Positions 1 to 8,475 of a DNA stretch of 52,468 nucleotides are shown in pieces; position 1 is the first letter of the stretch, and each line of letters starts with the position of its first letter. This stretch comes from an uncultured Bacteroidota bacterium (GTDB lineage Bacteria; Bacteroidota; Bacteroidia; Chitinophagales; Chitinophagaceae): contig CAIVEW010000107.1 in assembly GCA_903905065.1 (NCBI GenBank), forward strand, positions 1 to 52,468, written 5' to 3'. Both the position numbers and the translations under genes were made by a program. Below the pieces are notes generated by a model. That model worked only from the letters and a program-made list of their open reading frames with translations, was not told where the DNA came from and ran no database searches.

Positions 1-225
1 AGTCTGTGGTGCTACCGATACAATCGAACTATGCGGTATTACTAATATCTACTACTTCCTTAACAATAAACTTCCGTCAACCATATTCTTATCAGACTGA
101 GTCTGTGGTGCTACCGACACAATCGAACCATGCAGCACTAACTATACGGTACTATTAATATTTACTGCCCCCTTCAACCAATTTCTTACCAGACTGAGTC
201 TGTGTGCCACCGATACGATCGAACT
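1..225. repeat. Tandem ~98-bp repeat with tRNA-like core
   Basis: Three copies of a core beginning AGTCTGTGGTGCTACCGA lie at 1, 100 and 197 (the third has lost a few bases). Each of the last two is preceded by the palindrome-forming CAGACTG, giving CAGACT-G-AGTCTG at 93-105 and 190-202. Spacers of about 65-70 bp are also alignable. On the minus strand copy 2 reads GGTTCGATTG, four bases, then GGTAGCACCA. This resembles a tRNA T-arm plus a CCA end, or alternatively a D-arm followed by an anticodon-like CAGACTCAGTCTG. I could not fold a full cloverleaf. The array may continue left of the window. It is not a CRISPR, because the spacers are themselves related. Confidence 0.75.
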
Positions 226-327
226 CTTTATTTGGGAGTGCAATGTTAGCGCATTTTGCAAAAAAAGACAAAAAATAATTGCCTTACCGCACACTGCGCC
301 TATCTTTAATGGAATAATACGGCATAA

Positions 328-2067
328 GTGGGATCAACAGCACATACCGACAGAAGATGGTTATCGACGCATAGGTTTACGCTTATATTGATGATGCTGG
401 TGTGTGCGGCAACTATTGCACTGTCCTGCATATACCTGTTTTCGGCTTATTCAACCGTGGTAGGTTGGTACCTCGGTCTCAATAATTGCTTTTATAATAG
501 CCGGAACTGGAGTACAGATTTCTTTACGCCGGGCATCAAATCAGATGGCAACATGTATTGCATCATCGCGATAGCCGTTTCGCTTGCGGGGCTGTTCCTC
601 ATTGCAAAAAACTTCAGAAATAGCTCAAAAAAAACGCCGGGCTTCAGAATTGATCTGGCCTGGCAGGATCTTTTGTCCGTACCCATACTGCTCATAGTCG
701 CCTTTTTGCTTTGGTGTAGGGGAAACAGCACTGCTCTCCCCGCCCACGACGAAATTTTCTCCGCTTTTAATTCAGCAGGCATACACCCTTTCCAGGCCAT
801 ATCTTATTATATGTTGCCCAATAACCACATGCTCTTCAACCTGCTCAATGGGTTACTATTTCATTCATCAGCCAATAAAGTTGTCACCGGCAGGCTCATT
901 TCTCTTACAGCGTATTGCGGCCTTATTGTTTCCGTTTTTTACTGGTTTAAGCACCTGTTCAAAAACTACTGGTTGGCGTTTCTCACAATCATAGCCCTTG
1001 CGCTACAATGCCCTGTATGGGGGTTCAGCTTCCAGGCTCGTGGTTATGAACTATACCTGCTCGCCGGTTGGGGCATGAGCATTTCGCTTTTTTCCTACTT
1101 GCAATCGCCACATAGGCGCTGGCTGCTCATTAATGTCCTCTGTTGCTGCGCGGGGTATTTCTGCATGCCATCTTTCTTATATATCCATGCAGCCCAGTTG
1201 TTGTTTATGCTACTGTATGTTTTATTCAATAAAACAAGAGAGATCATGTTCTGGAAATCCCAGGCCTTAGCGCTTGCCATTACTTATTTACTGTATCTGC
1301 CTTCGCTTTGTTTTTCCGGCCTTACCGCGCTCGCCGGCAACGGCTACGTGGCACCTATGAATGGTTTCAGGCAAAAAAGCCTGGCGGCTTTCGTGCAGTG
1401 GATGTGGGGAACAGTCCAGTCCTGTATTGGCCACATATTTTCTGATATTCATTTGGGTGGCGTCTCATTTGATCTTCTTTTGTATTTCGTGCCGTTACTG
1501 CTTTTGTTCAGAAGAAATAATAAATTGAGTAGGCTCTTTGGCGCCTTTTACCTGGCGATGTGGCTGGTCTTTTTCCTTCTAGTGATCATCATGAAGCGGT
1601 TGCCTTTTGAACGTAACCTTATTGTCCATTACAGTATCACCCTTGCCGGGGTGATACTGGTACTGGAGTGGTTGACTACTGCTCTCTCGAAAAACGCAAA
1701 GCTGCAGTTGCCATTGTCCATAATTTTGGCGATACTGATAGCATGGTTTTCTTTCCATTTTTTTACCACCAACGAATCCTTTATTAAAGTCACCCTCTAC
1801 GAGCACGATGTCAATCAAACCTATAAGGAACTTAGTGAAGGGCTGGACTATATACCATCCGGCAGCACCGTGGCCTTTTCAGACGAAAGCTTTTTCTATC
1901 GCTATGTTTGTATGAAGAATGGCTGCATGATCAGCAACTGCCCTTCTGGAAATGAAATGTATTATGTGAAGGAAAACTACGAACAAATGCCGCAAACCCT
2001 CGCTGAAAAATACTCGTTGGCAAAACAACTTGGCGACCATGCCATTTATAAAAAGACGGCGAACTAA
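328..2067 (+). CDS. GT-C fold membrane protein, glycosyltransferase-like
   Basis: A 579-residue integral membrane protein with about 10-12 hydrophobic segments and a short charged N-terminus. It resembles the GT39/ArnT-like GT-C proteins that move sugars from polyprenyl phosphate carriers to acceptors on the periplasmic side. An early acidic pair (PAHDEIFSAFN, about residue 137) sits just after a membrane segment, where GT-C enzymes keep their catalytic acid. A soluble tail of about 85 residues follows the last membrane segment. The start is a GTG at 328; an ATG at codon 22 or 23 inside the first membrane segment is possible but less likely. It stands alone and converges with the next gene (23-bp gap). 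Family is fairly safe; donor and acceptor are unknown. Confidence 0.6.
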   Translation: MGSTAHTDRRWLSTHRFTLILMMLVCAATIALSCIYLFSAYSTVVGWYLGLNNCFYNSRNWSTDFFTPGIKSDGNMYCIIAIAVSLAGLFLIAKNFRNSSKKTPGFRIDLAWQDLLSVPILLIVAFLLWCRGNSTALPAHDEIFSAFNSAGIHPFQAISYYMLPNNHMLFNLLNGLLFHSSANKVVTGRLISLTAYCGLIVSVFYWFKHLFKNYWLAFLTIIALALQCPVWGFSFQARGYELYLLAGWGMSISLFSYLQSPHRRWLLINVLCCCAGYFCMPSFLYIHAAQLLFMLLYVLFNKTREIMFWKSQALALAITYLLYLPSLCFSGLTALAGNGYVAPMNGFRQKSLAAFVQWMWGTVQSCIGHIFSDIHLGGVSFDLLLYFVPLLLLFRRNNKLSRLFGAFYLAMWLVFFLLVIIMKRLPFERNLIVHYSITLAGVILVLEWLTTALSKNAKLQLPLSIILAILIAWFSFHFFTTNESFIKVTLYEHDVNQTYKELSEGLDYIPSGSTVAFSDESFFYRYVCMKNGCMISNCPSGNEMYYVKENYEQMPQTLAEKYSLAKQLGDHAIYKKTAN

Positions 2068-2090
2068 TGAAAGCTAAAGGATAGGTTGAC

Positions 2091-3236
2091 CTATTTCAAG
2101 ACACTGCTCAACGTCTCATCCAGCTGTTTCTCGCGCAGGTTTTTGGCAATTATATTGCCTCCGGTGTCAATGAGAAAATTAGACGGGATAGATTGAACAT
2201 TGTAGGCCACCGCAGCCGCAGATCGCCAGCCCTTCAGATCGCTTACCTGCGTCCAGCTAAGGCCGTCGTCCTTTATTGCCCGTTCCCAGGCATCCTTGCT
2301 GTTATCAAGCGATACGCTTAGAATAACAAAATTCTTGTTCTTGAATTTCTGATAGGCTGCAACTACATTCGGGTTTTCACCGCGGCAAGGTCCGCACCAT
2401 GACGCCCAGAAATCAAGCAGCACATACTTACCACGGTAAGAAGATAATGACACCGTCTTCCCGTTAACGTCAGGCAGCACCACCTCGGGCGCAGTAGAAG
2501 AACTGCCGGGCCCGCTAACCGCCACCGCCTTTCTCGGTTGCCCGCCCAGCTTTGCAGTAGCCCTTAGATAATATTCGGTAAAATCCCGCGACATTCTCGT
2601 GTTAGGGAATCTGCGCCCAAGGCTCTGTGTAAAGGCATCCAGATAGGGTCCTTCGCTCAGTGGGCTGAGCATTCTTACCGCAAATACTGCGTTTGGTTCA
2701 TACGCCGTAGTATCTGCAAAATGCTCTATATACCGTGTGAAGCGGGCGTTGCTGTCCTGCAGGTCTTTTCGCGCTATAGCCAGGATACTATCATTTCCCC
2801 TTGCCTTCAGCGTATCCAGTATCACGCTCATGATGCTGAAATTATTCTGGAAGGAACGAATGGCAGCAAGGTAATTTTGCAACTGTACTGAACCATTAGA
2901 ACCTGCAACCGAATATTTTTCGAGGGCGCTCCAGTCGCCGGTGATCTTCATATTTCCTTTATCCACCGACAGCAATATGTATTTTTTCTGTTGAAAATGT
3001 ATGCGGTAAAGGCCCGGCTCTGGTGAAACTCCCGATAGCTCAAAATGGCCGTCAGCGTTAGAATGAACGGAATCGATAATGGTAATGATCTCATTGGCGT
3101 TCAACTGCTCCAGCACCACCGTTTGCTCTGGGAGGCCGTTAATATTGGCAATGATCGTAAACTTCCGGTTGTTATTGCTGCAAGCAACCAACCCGGACAA
3201 CGCAATAAGAATAAAGAGTAGTTGTTTTGATCTCAT
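2091..3236 (-). CDS. TlpA-like thioredoxin lipoprotein with DUF4369-like domain
   Basis: A 381-residue lipoprotein. The signal peptide ends in the lipobox LVAC with lipidated Cys19. Residues 25-110 look like the DUF4369 domain common in Bacteroidota. A helical linker follows, and residues 245-381 form a TlpA/ResA thioredoxin domain with the redox pair W-C281-G-P-C284 and a cis-Pro segment (QSIPSNFLID). Such proteins reduce disulfides or apocytochrome haem-binding cysteines on the outer face of the inner membrane or in the periplasm. It lies 106 bp downstream of the divergent-side thioesterase on the same strand, probably transcribed separately. The fold is clear; the specific substrate is not. 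Confidence 0.88.
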   Translation of the reverse strand: MRSKQLLFILIALSGLVACSNNNRKFTIIANINGLPEQTVVLEQLNANEIITIIDSVHSNADGHFELSGVSPEPGLYRIHFQQKKYILLSVDKGNMKITGDWSALEKYSVAGSNGSVQLQNYLAAIRSFQNNFSIMSVILDTLKARGNDSILAIARKDLQDSNARFTRYIEHFADTTAYEPNAVFAVRMLSPLSEGPYLDAFTQSLGRRFPNTRMSRDFTEYYLRATAKLGGQPRKAVAVSGPGSSSTAPEVVLPDVNGKTVSLSSYRGKYVLLDFWASWCGPCRGENPNVVAAYQKFKNKNFVILSVSLDNSKDAWERAIKDDGLSWTQVSDLKGWRSAAAVAYNVQSIPSNFLIDTGGNIIAKNLREKQLDETLSSVLK

Positions 3237-3342
3237 TAAGGGCCGTTTAACCTAAGTAACCCAAAATTAATAAGTCAAACGTCAAGAAATGCCTAAAATT
3301 TGAAACACATCTAAAATTAAATCAAGTGCACTAAGCGGTAGT

Positions 3343-3897
3343 TTATTTAGAAATAACGCAACGTTCATTTTGCAGCAGCTTCGCATAGTGTTCTATTTCC
3401 ATTGGCGTTTTCAGCTCTTCCAGCTGCTTCCGTTGGTCTTTTTTTAGTGTCTTTCTCCTGATCGCATCCGCGAATCGCCGTATCTCATCCTTCGACTCCA
3501 GTATAAGGCCAGGCACCTCCACCGGGCGGTGATGTTCATCCATAGACACCATAGTGAAATAACACGTATTGGTGTGCTTAGTGGTCTGCGTCTTTACATT
3601 CTCAGCTACCACTCGTATGCCAACCACAAGCGACGAATGCCCGGTATACACCACCGAGGCTTTAAGCGACACAAGTTCCCCTACCTCAATGGGCGCCAGG
3701 AAATCCACACTGTCTATCGAGGCTGTTACACAGTAGTTACCCGCATGTTTTGCCGCACATACATAGGCCACTTTGTCCATCAGCGAGAGCAATATCCCGC
3801 CATGCACCTTCCCACCGAAATTTGCATAAGTGGGTATCATCAACTCTGTGAGTATAGTTTTAGAGTAGCCTACAGTTTTAAAATCTGAAGTATCCAT
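3343..3897 (-). CDS. Acyl-CoA thioesterase, hotdog fold
   Basis: A 184-residue cytoplasmic hotdog-fold protein of the YciA/BACH type, which hydrolyses acyl-CoA to fatty acid and CoA. The typical N-terminal block is visible: NFGGKVHGGILLSLMDKVAY, with the central helix Gly-Gly and the catalytic-type Asp, then ASIDSVDFLAPIEVGELVSL and VVYTGHSSLVVGIRVVAEN. A charged extension after residue 130 is longer than in YciA and looks helical. It starts at the ATG at 3897, 157 bp downstream of the recA stop. The recA terminator lies between them, so the two are likely separate units. Chain-length preference cannot be read from the sequence. Confidence 0.85.
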   Translation of the reverse strand: MDTSDFKTVGYSKTILTELMIPTYANFGGKVHGGILLSLMDKVAYVCAAKHAGNYCVTASIDSVDFLAPIEVGELVSLKASVVYTGHSSLVVGIRVVAENVKTQTTKHTNTCYFTMVSMDEHHRPVEVPGLILESKDEIRRFADAIRRKTLKKDQRKQLEELKTPMEIEHYAKLLQNERCVISK

Positions 3898-3982
3898 TAC
3901 TTTGTGGAAATAGGAATTAGTATTTCGGAATTGGGATTAATATCTAAGTTCAGTAAAACTCATGAACCGGCAAAGATCGGTT

Positions 3983-4028
3983 AAAAACAAAAAAGGAATC
4001 TGGATTGCCACAACACAATCCAAATTCC
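3983..4028 (-). terminator. recA rho-independent terminator
   Basis: On the minus strand a 13-bp stem (GGAATTTGGATTG with CAATCCAGATTCC, one G-T pair) closes an 8-base loop and is followed by TTTTTTGTTTTT. It lies 26 bp past the recA stop. The stem words belong to the AATTCC/GGAATT family of inverted repeats seen at several other gene ends here. Confidence 0.85.
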
Positions 4029-4053
4029 AAATCCCTAACTACCAATTCCATAA

Positions 4054-5082
4054 TTAAGCCACAACAGCCGCCACCGGCACCAGCAGCGCCTCGCGTATGC
4101 GCCCTTCCATTTCGTCCATCATTTCAGGATTATCAAAGAGGAATTGTTTTACCGCATCCCTGCCCTGCCCTACTTTGCTGTCGCCATAGCTGAACCATGA
4201 GCCACTTTTCTGGAGTATGCCCAGTTCCACGCCCATATCTATGATCTCGCCCACTTTGCTGATACCTTCACCAAAGATGATATCAAACTCTACCTGCCGG
4301 AAAGGTGGTGCTACCTTATTCTTCACCACTTTCACACGCGTACGGTTACCGCTCGCCACATCGCCATCCTTTATCTGGCTGATGCGCCTGATGTCGAGAC
4401 GAACTGATGCATAGAACTTCAGGGCGTTACCACCTGTTGTTGTTTCCGGGTTGCCAAACATCACACCAATTTTCTCACGAAGCTGGTTGATGAAGATGCA
4501 GCAGCACCCCGTGCGCGAAATAGTTGCCGTGAGCTTCCTCAATGCCTGGCTCATCAGCCTTGCCTGCAGACCCATCTTGCTTTCGCCCATTTCGCCATCC
4601 AGCTCACCCTTAGGTACCAGTGCCGCAACAGAATCTATCACCACCACGTCCACCGCGCCCGATGAGATAAGCCGGTCTGCGATCTCCAGGCCCTGCTCAC
4701 CATAGTCTGGCTGAGAGATGATCAGGTTGTCCACGTCCACACCTAGCTTACGCGCATAGCTGGCGTCAAATGCGTGCTCTGCATCTATTATGGCGCAGAT
4801 ACCGCCCTTCTTTTGCGCCTGTGCTATAGTATGTATCGCTATTGTCGTTTTACCAGAAGATTCCGGCCCGTATATCTCCACTATACGGCCGCATGGCAGG
4901 CCGCCCACACCCAGTGCCACATCCAGGCCTATAGACCCGGTGCTGATCACATCCATCTTTTCCTTTTGCTTGTCGCCGAGCATCATTACAGAGCCCTTTC
5001 CATAGTCTTTCTCGATCTTGTCGAGTGCCAGTTTCAAAACTTTTAATTTGTCGTCTGCCATATTACTTGCAATTTTAGCCAT
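4054..5082 (-). CDS. recA: Recombinase RecA
   Basis: The DNA strand-exchange and LexA-coprotease ATPase of homologous recombination. Visible blocks are Walker [10 protein letters not shown], the EHAFD segment, Walker [22 protein letters not shown], loop L1 [39 protein letters not shown] of loop L2, and the C-terminal domain. From the ATG at 5082 it is 342 residues, a normal length. The frame is open to a TTG at 5097 (adds five residues), and a further ATG at 5061 gives a start [10 protein letters not shown] that matches many RecA N-termini. I prefer 5082, with 5061 a real alternative. It is a single gene with its own terminator downstream. No LexA-type operator was recognised. Confidence 0.97.
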   Translation of the reverse strand: MAKIASNMADDKLKVLKLALDKIEKDYGKGSVMMLGDKQKEKMDVISTGSIGLDVALGVGGLPCGRIVEIYGPESSGKTTIAIHTIAQAQKKGGICAIIDAEHAFDASYARKLGVDVDNLIISQPDYGEQGLEIADRLISSGAVDVVVIDSVAALVPKGELDGEMGESKMGLQARLMSQALRKLTATISRTGCCCIFINQLREKIGVMFGNPETTTGGNALKFYASVRLDIRRISQIKDGDVASGNRTRVKVVKNKVAPPFRQVEFDIIFGEGISKVGEIIDMGVELGILQKSGSWFSYGDSKVGQGRDAVKQFLFDNPEMMDEMEGRIREALLVPVAAVVA

Positions 5083-5472
5083 AAAACATTTTACCAAAAT
5101 TACTTTAAAAAGCTACACCATATCCAATTTACAAAAGAAGATATCCACAATTTTCAAAACGGGTTATAGCCTTAACAGGAGCAGGTTTCCGCCGATTTTA
5201 GGGTAAATTTTGTGGGTAAGTCGGGGTTATGGAATCGTGGGGAGGATTAGGAAATACCGGAATCGAAGTGAAAACGATTCGCAGAAAATACCACCTGAAC
5301 TGACGAAAATAGCTGGTGTCATGATGAGCCCCGCCGAACCATGACCTGCTCAGAACTATTTAAAGTCCAATTAGCGCCGCCATGCCTGTTTGAAAGCCTG
5401 TCTGAATGTCCCTTTTTAAGAATTAGCTTCACCAAGCCATATTATGTATATTTACGACTACAATTTGAAAAT
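5083..5472. other. Divergent intergenic region, recA / ompA-like gene
   Basis: A 390-bp spacer between divergent starts. It must hold the recA promoter and that of the OmpA-domain gene, but neither has a convincing TTTG/TAnnTTTG pair. The only recognisable element is one copy of the dispersed 29-bp repeat at 5317-5345. The open frame upstream of 5473 has no coding character and I treat it as leader. Confidence 0.5.
5317..5345 (+). repeat. Dispersed 29-bp repeat, copy 1
   Basis: The sequence runs from TGTCATGATGAGCC to CCGAACCATGAC and differs by one base from the copies at 20158, 20303 and 46740. The ends are near-complementary (GTCATGG with CCATGAC), so each copy can form a short hairpin. 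Confidence 0.85.
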
Positions 5473-6528
5473 ATGCATTTATCACTCAGGCTTATACTGC
5501 CGTTTTTCATGCTGCTGGCTTCCGGCGGAATATGCCATGCCCAAACTGCAAATACGGCCTATGAGTTTACCCCCGGCAATAAAGTGATCTTTGAAGATGA
5601 TTTCAGCCAGGATACCATAGGCGCATTTCCTTCAAAATGGCACATTTCATCCTGTAATGAATTCTATGCCCATGACACGTCTAACAGGCATCTGTGGCGG
5701 GTGGAAAAAGACAGCATTGATCACACCTTGCTGGTCATGACAAATGGCAGTTATTTAGACCCGAATGTTACAAATCAATTTTACCTGCACGATAGCTTTG
5801 CCCTCGAAGTTGATTTCCGGTTCGATTCACCAAATGGAGGCGTAGAACTCGTATTCTACCCTTATGAGAACCCGAACCCCTGCCTGAAAGAGCGCATCCA
5901 GGTATGGTCTTCAGGCCAACTGCGAAGAGACATAAGCTCCGGTAGCCGCTTCGAAAAAGCATTAGGAAAATATCCCGTTCCATTTGCAAAAAATACCTGG
6001 CACCATTTTGCCATGGCTTATAAGAAAGGAGCCGCTGATTTTTATATTGATGGCACTCTTGTTACACCGCTGCCAGATTGCGGATTTTCACCCTATGGCG
6101 TTTCCATTGGCAGCCATAATCTTGTATCTTACAAACACTTCCGGATAACCACAGGCGCAAACAGTTATGACTTTGCAAAGATACTTACAGGTAGCACCCT
6201 GGTCACACACGCCATCAACTTTGACGTAAATAAATCGGTCATCAATGCAGATGGCATGGCATTCCTCGCGCAACTGGCGCAATTTCTAAGAGCAAACCCC
6301 TTTCTGAAATTAGAGATAGATGGTCATACCGATGGCGATGGTGATGCCGATGCGAATATGAAATTATCGCAGGAGCGCGCTGATGCCGTAAAAAAACAAC
6401 TGGAATCGGTCGGCATTGATGGCAGCAGGCTCATCCCCGTAGGCTTCGGCCTCACCAAACCCAAAGTACCAAACGCCACGCCCGAAGGCAAAGCCGAAAA
6501 TCGCCGCGTGGAATTTGTGAAGCAATAA
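5473..6528 (+). CDS. Secreted OmpA-domain protein with LamG-like N-terminal region
   Basis: A 351-residue exported protein. The signal peptide runs to about residue 23 (GGICHAQ). Residues 30-235 look like a beta-sandwich of the concanavalin/LamG type: VIFEDDFSQD at the start, the typical FALEVDFRF strand, and NTWHHFAMAYKKGAADFYIDG. Residues 240-350 are an OmpA C-terminal peptidoglycan-binding domain, with INFDVNKSVI, the LEIDGHTDGDGD motif, LSQERADAVKKQLESVGI and ENRRVEFV. It is expected in the outer membrane or periplasm, anchored to peptidoglycan. The ATG at 5473 was chosen because it begins the signal peptide; an in-frame ATG at 5341 would bury it. It stands alone. Confidence 0.85.
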   Translation: MHLSLRLILPFFMLLASGGICHAQTANTAYEFTPGNKVIFEDDFSQDTIGAFPSKWHISSCNEFYAHDTSNRHLWRVEKDSIDHTLLVMTNGSYLDPNVTNQFYLHDSFALEVDFRFDSPNGGVELVFYPYENPNPCLKERIQVWSSGQLRRDISSGSRFEKALGKYPVPFAKNTWHHFAMAYKKGAADFYIDGTLVTPLPDCGFSPYGVSIGSHNLVSYKHFRITTGANSYDFAKILTGSTLVTHAINFDVNKSVINADGMAFLAQLAQFLRANPFLKLEIDGHTDGDGDADANMKLSQERADAVKKQLESVGIDGSRLIPVGFGLTKPKVPNATPEGKAENRRVEFVKQ

Positions 6529-6647
6529 GTGCCTTGCCGCGTACAAGAACTTTATGGTAGAAGCTCTACCTAACTAACACTACTTCACCAGTTCCTCGAA
6601 CTTACGGTCAGGGAAGAAACGTAGCACGCCGGGAGTGGTCTTTCGCG

Positions 6648-6710
6648 CTTGACGGTCTTAAAAACGAAATGGGTGACTTGCGCGCTTTGCGGTTTTGCGA
6701 GAAACCTTTT
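6648..6710 (+). repeat. Dispersed CTTTGCG-type repeat, copy 1
   Basis: Reads CTTGACGGTCTTAAAAACGA through GCTTTGCGGTTTTGCGAGAAACC. It is clearly related to 15889-15952 and 35969-36025 in the same base order. It abuts the 3' end of the UbiA-family gene. Confidence 0.8.
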
Positions 6711-7630
6711 CATACCACCGGCGCATGACTGATAACAAATAGGATCGTAAAGCACACTACCATACACATAGCTGACACTTTGTTCATCAGCATTACATGA
6801 GCATAATCGGCATTTTTGGGGTCCCTCAGGGTTATTAAAAACCAATACAGGAAATAAACCATAACCGGGGCAAGACAGCCCGAGAAAATGAAAAAATCTA
6901 TGATCCTGCCGTAGGTGCTGAAATAATAATACAATAGCGTTGCCGAGCCGAGAAACATCACCAGCGTAAAAATAAACGTACCCTTTATACCTAGCCTGTA
7001 GCTTATGGTGTAGTCACCCCTGCTGCTGTCCTCATCGTGCTGGTATATCTGCGTCAGCGGGTAAGACCCGCCTATAAGCAATGAAGCTATTGTCATCGCC
7101 AGTATGTTCTGAGCGTTAAACCAAGCAATTTGGGTATTATTCTCGGCCACCATTTTGGCCAGCATAAAGGTGTACCCACCCTGGAAGAACGCGATCACCA
7201 GCCAACTCACAAGTGGATATTTTTTGAGCCGTATGCCGCGCCAGCTATAAGCTTTGGAGAATGCCACATATAGTGACATCAGCAGCATATTTTGCCAACC
7301 CGTTAAAGAACAAAGCAATAAGCCCGTTGCGTCGCAAATGATACTCGCATAATACAGTTTCGGGGTTACCGGCGGTGGGTTTTTCAGCCCGCCAATGCTG
7401 CCCGTATCCTTGTCCATGTAGCTATTATAAATGTTACTGCCCGGGTATATAAAAAAATGCAGGGCTACAAAAACAATAACTGTATTACTGATGGAAACCG
7501 ACGAAGCCTGGCTGAGACCAAAACAAAATACCGGCAACAGAAAGAAAGAAAACGGGATACGCAGATGCAGTACCGTGTCCCTGTCAAAAATAGATCGGGC
7601 GCCCGGGAGATTATTAATATTTCTCAACAT
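6710..7630 (-). CDS. UbiA-family prenyltransferase
   Basis: A 306-residue polytopic membrane protein of the UbiA superfamily, which transfers prenyl groups from isoprenyl diphosphates to an aromatic or other acceptor in the membrane. The first metal-binding motif is seen as NIYNSYMDKDTGSI (the N-x-x-x-D form). A second acidic patch, YQHDEDSSRGDYTI, sits in the loop before the sixth helix. About eight or nine membrane segments are visible. No menaquinone or haem genes lie nearby, so the substrate cannot be assigned; MenA, CyoE-like and Bacteroidota-specific UbiA homologues are all possible. It starts at the ATG at 7630 and appears monocistronic. Confidence 0.8.
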   Translation of the reverse strand: MLRNINNLPGARSIFDRDTVLHLRIPFSFFLLPVFCFGLSQASSVSISNTVIVFVALHFFIYPGSNIYNSYMDKDTGSIGGLKNPPPVTPKLYYASIICDATGLLLCSLTGWQNMLLMSLYVAFSKAYSWRGIRLKKYPLVSWLVIAFFQGGYTFMLAKMVAENNTQIAWFNAQNILAMTIASLLIGGSYPLTQIYQHDEDSSRGDYTISYRLGIKGTFIFTLVMFLGSATLLYYYFSTYGRIIDFFIFSGCLAPVMVYFLYWFLITLRDPKNADYAHVMLMNKVSAMCMVVCFTILFVISHAPVV

Positions 7631-7984
7631 TCACGGAATTATAGCAGGTTGATTCTTAAAATATATCAGCATGCAGATGATAGTCGGAATGAGGTCGAGC
7701 CCATGATGGCGCCTTTTTCTGCCGTAGATACGAACAGCGGAAGCCCATAAACCGAAACCCCAGCCAAACACGCTTGAAGCTGCTAGTCAACAGCAATGGG
7801 AGGCAGAAAACCAGCGCCATACTGCCCCGTAGCGGACTGCGACAACAGCGTAGAGCCCTTTTTTTCCGGCGGAGCCTTAGGAAAAAAATCGCCTTTTCTT
7901 TTGTTACTTTTCTTTTGGCGAAGCAAAAGAAAAGTAAGGTAACGAGGGCAGGGCATTATGTTTTCTCGGTATGCTATTTAATTA
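7631..7984. other. Repeat-rich intergenic region
   Basis: A 354-bp spacer without a convincing gene. Its right half holds a perfect 14-bp inverted repeat (7904-7937) and a C/G-alternating stretch of dispersed-repeat character (about 7835-7885). Short open frames here lack coding signal in either direction. Confidence 0.55.
7904..7937. repeat. Perfect 14-bp inverted repeat, possible terminator
   Basis: TTACTTTTCTTTTG, loop GCGAAG, CAAAAGAAAAGTAA. It lies 48 bp past the stop of the response regulator gene and could end that transcript, although no clean T-run follows directly. The words occur as a dispersed element in Bacteroidota spacers, to my knowledge. Confidence 0.65.
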
Positions 7985-8389
7985 CTACAGCCACAACCTG
8001 GCGATCGAATCAGTCAGTGCCACAAGTGCCTGGTAAGAATCCGGCTTGGTTACAAAACAATTTGCTCCAAGCTTATAAGACATTTCCCGGTCCCTTGCAG
8101 ATGAGGAAGTCGTCACAACAATTACTGGTATCGGCTTAAGGTCATCATTCTTCTTTATCTCTCTCAGCACGTCCCTGCCATCCCTTCCCGGCATATTCAG
8201 GTCCAGGAGAATTAACGAAGGGTGCTTTTTTACAGTGTCACCTGCAAGATGGCCCATTAGCTGATCGCCACTCTGCATAAAAATATAGTTATGGCTATGC
8301 TTATTTTCAATAAAGGCATCACGCATCGTTACTCGGTCGTCTTCATCATCATCTACAATAAAAACGGACTGCTGTGCTGATTGAATCAT
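7985..8389 (-). CDS. Single-domain response regulator (Rcp1-like)
   Basis: A 134-residue stand-alone receiver domain. The acidic pocket is DDDEDD (residues 13-18), the phosphoacceptor is Asp63 in LILLDLNMPGRDG, the switch Thr is in VIVVTTSSS, and the conserved Lys is 115 in CFVTKPDS. The -NMPGRDG- and -KPIPVIVVTTS- wording is typical of Rcp1-type regulators, which have no output domain and work with PAS- or phytochrome-linked kinases. It lies 86 bp downstream of the multi-PAS kinase on the same strand, so the pair very likely forms a phosphorelay. Confidence 0.93.
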   Translation of the reverse strand: MIQSAQQSVFIVDDDEDDRVTMRDAFIENKHSHNYIFMQSGDQLMGHLAGDTVKKHPSLILLDLNMPGRDGRDVLREIKKNDDLKPIPVIVVTTSSSARDREMSYKLGANCFVTKPDSYQALVALTDSIARLWL

Positions 8390-8475
8390 GGTGGTATTGT
8401 TTTCTGTACGTAAAATAATAAAATAATTCCAGACTTAACAAAGTCAACCATCATTTTACACAGATATTACTAATC

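Noticed and set aside
1-225. CRISPR array
   Set aside because: Only three units, spacers of 65-70 bp that are similar to each other, no cas genes nearby.
5341-5472. Upstream start of the OmpA-domain protein
   Set aside because: It would place 44 residues before a perfect signal peptide and begins inside a dispersed repeat.
7631-7984. Remnant gene between UbiA and the response regulator
   Set aside because: Short frames on both strands lack protein-like text; the stretch is better explained by spacer repeats.
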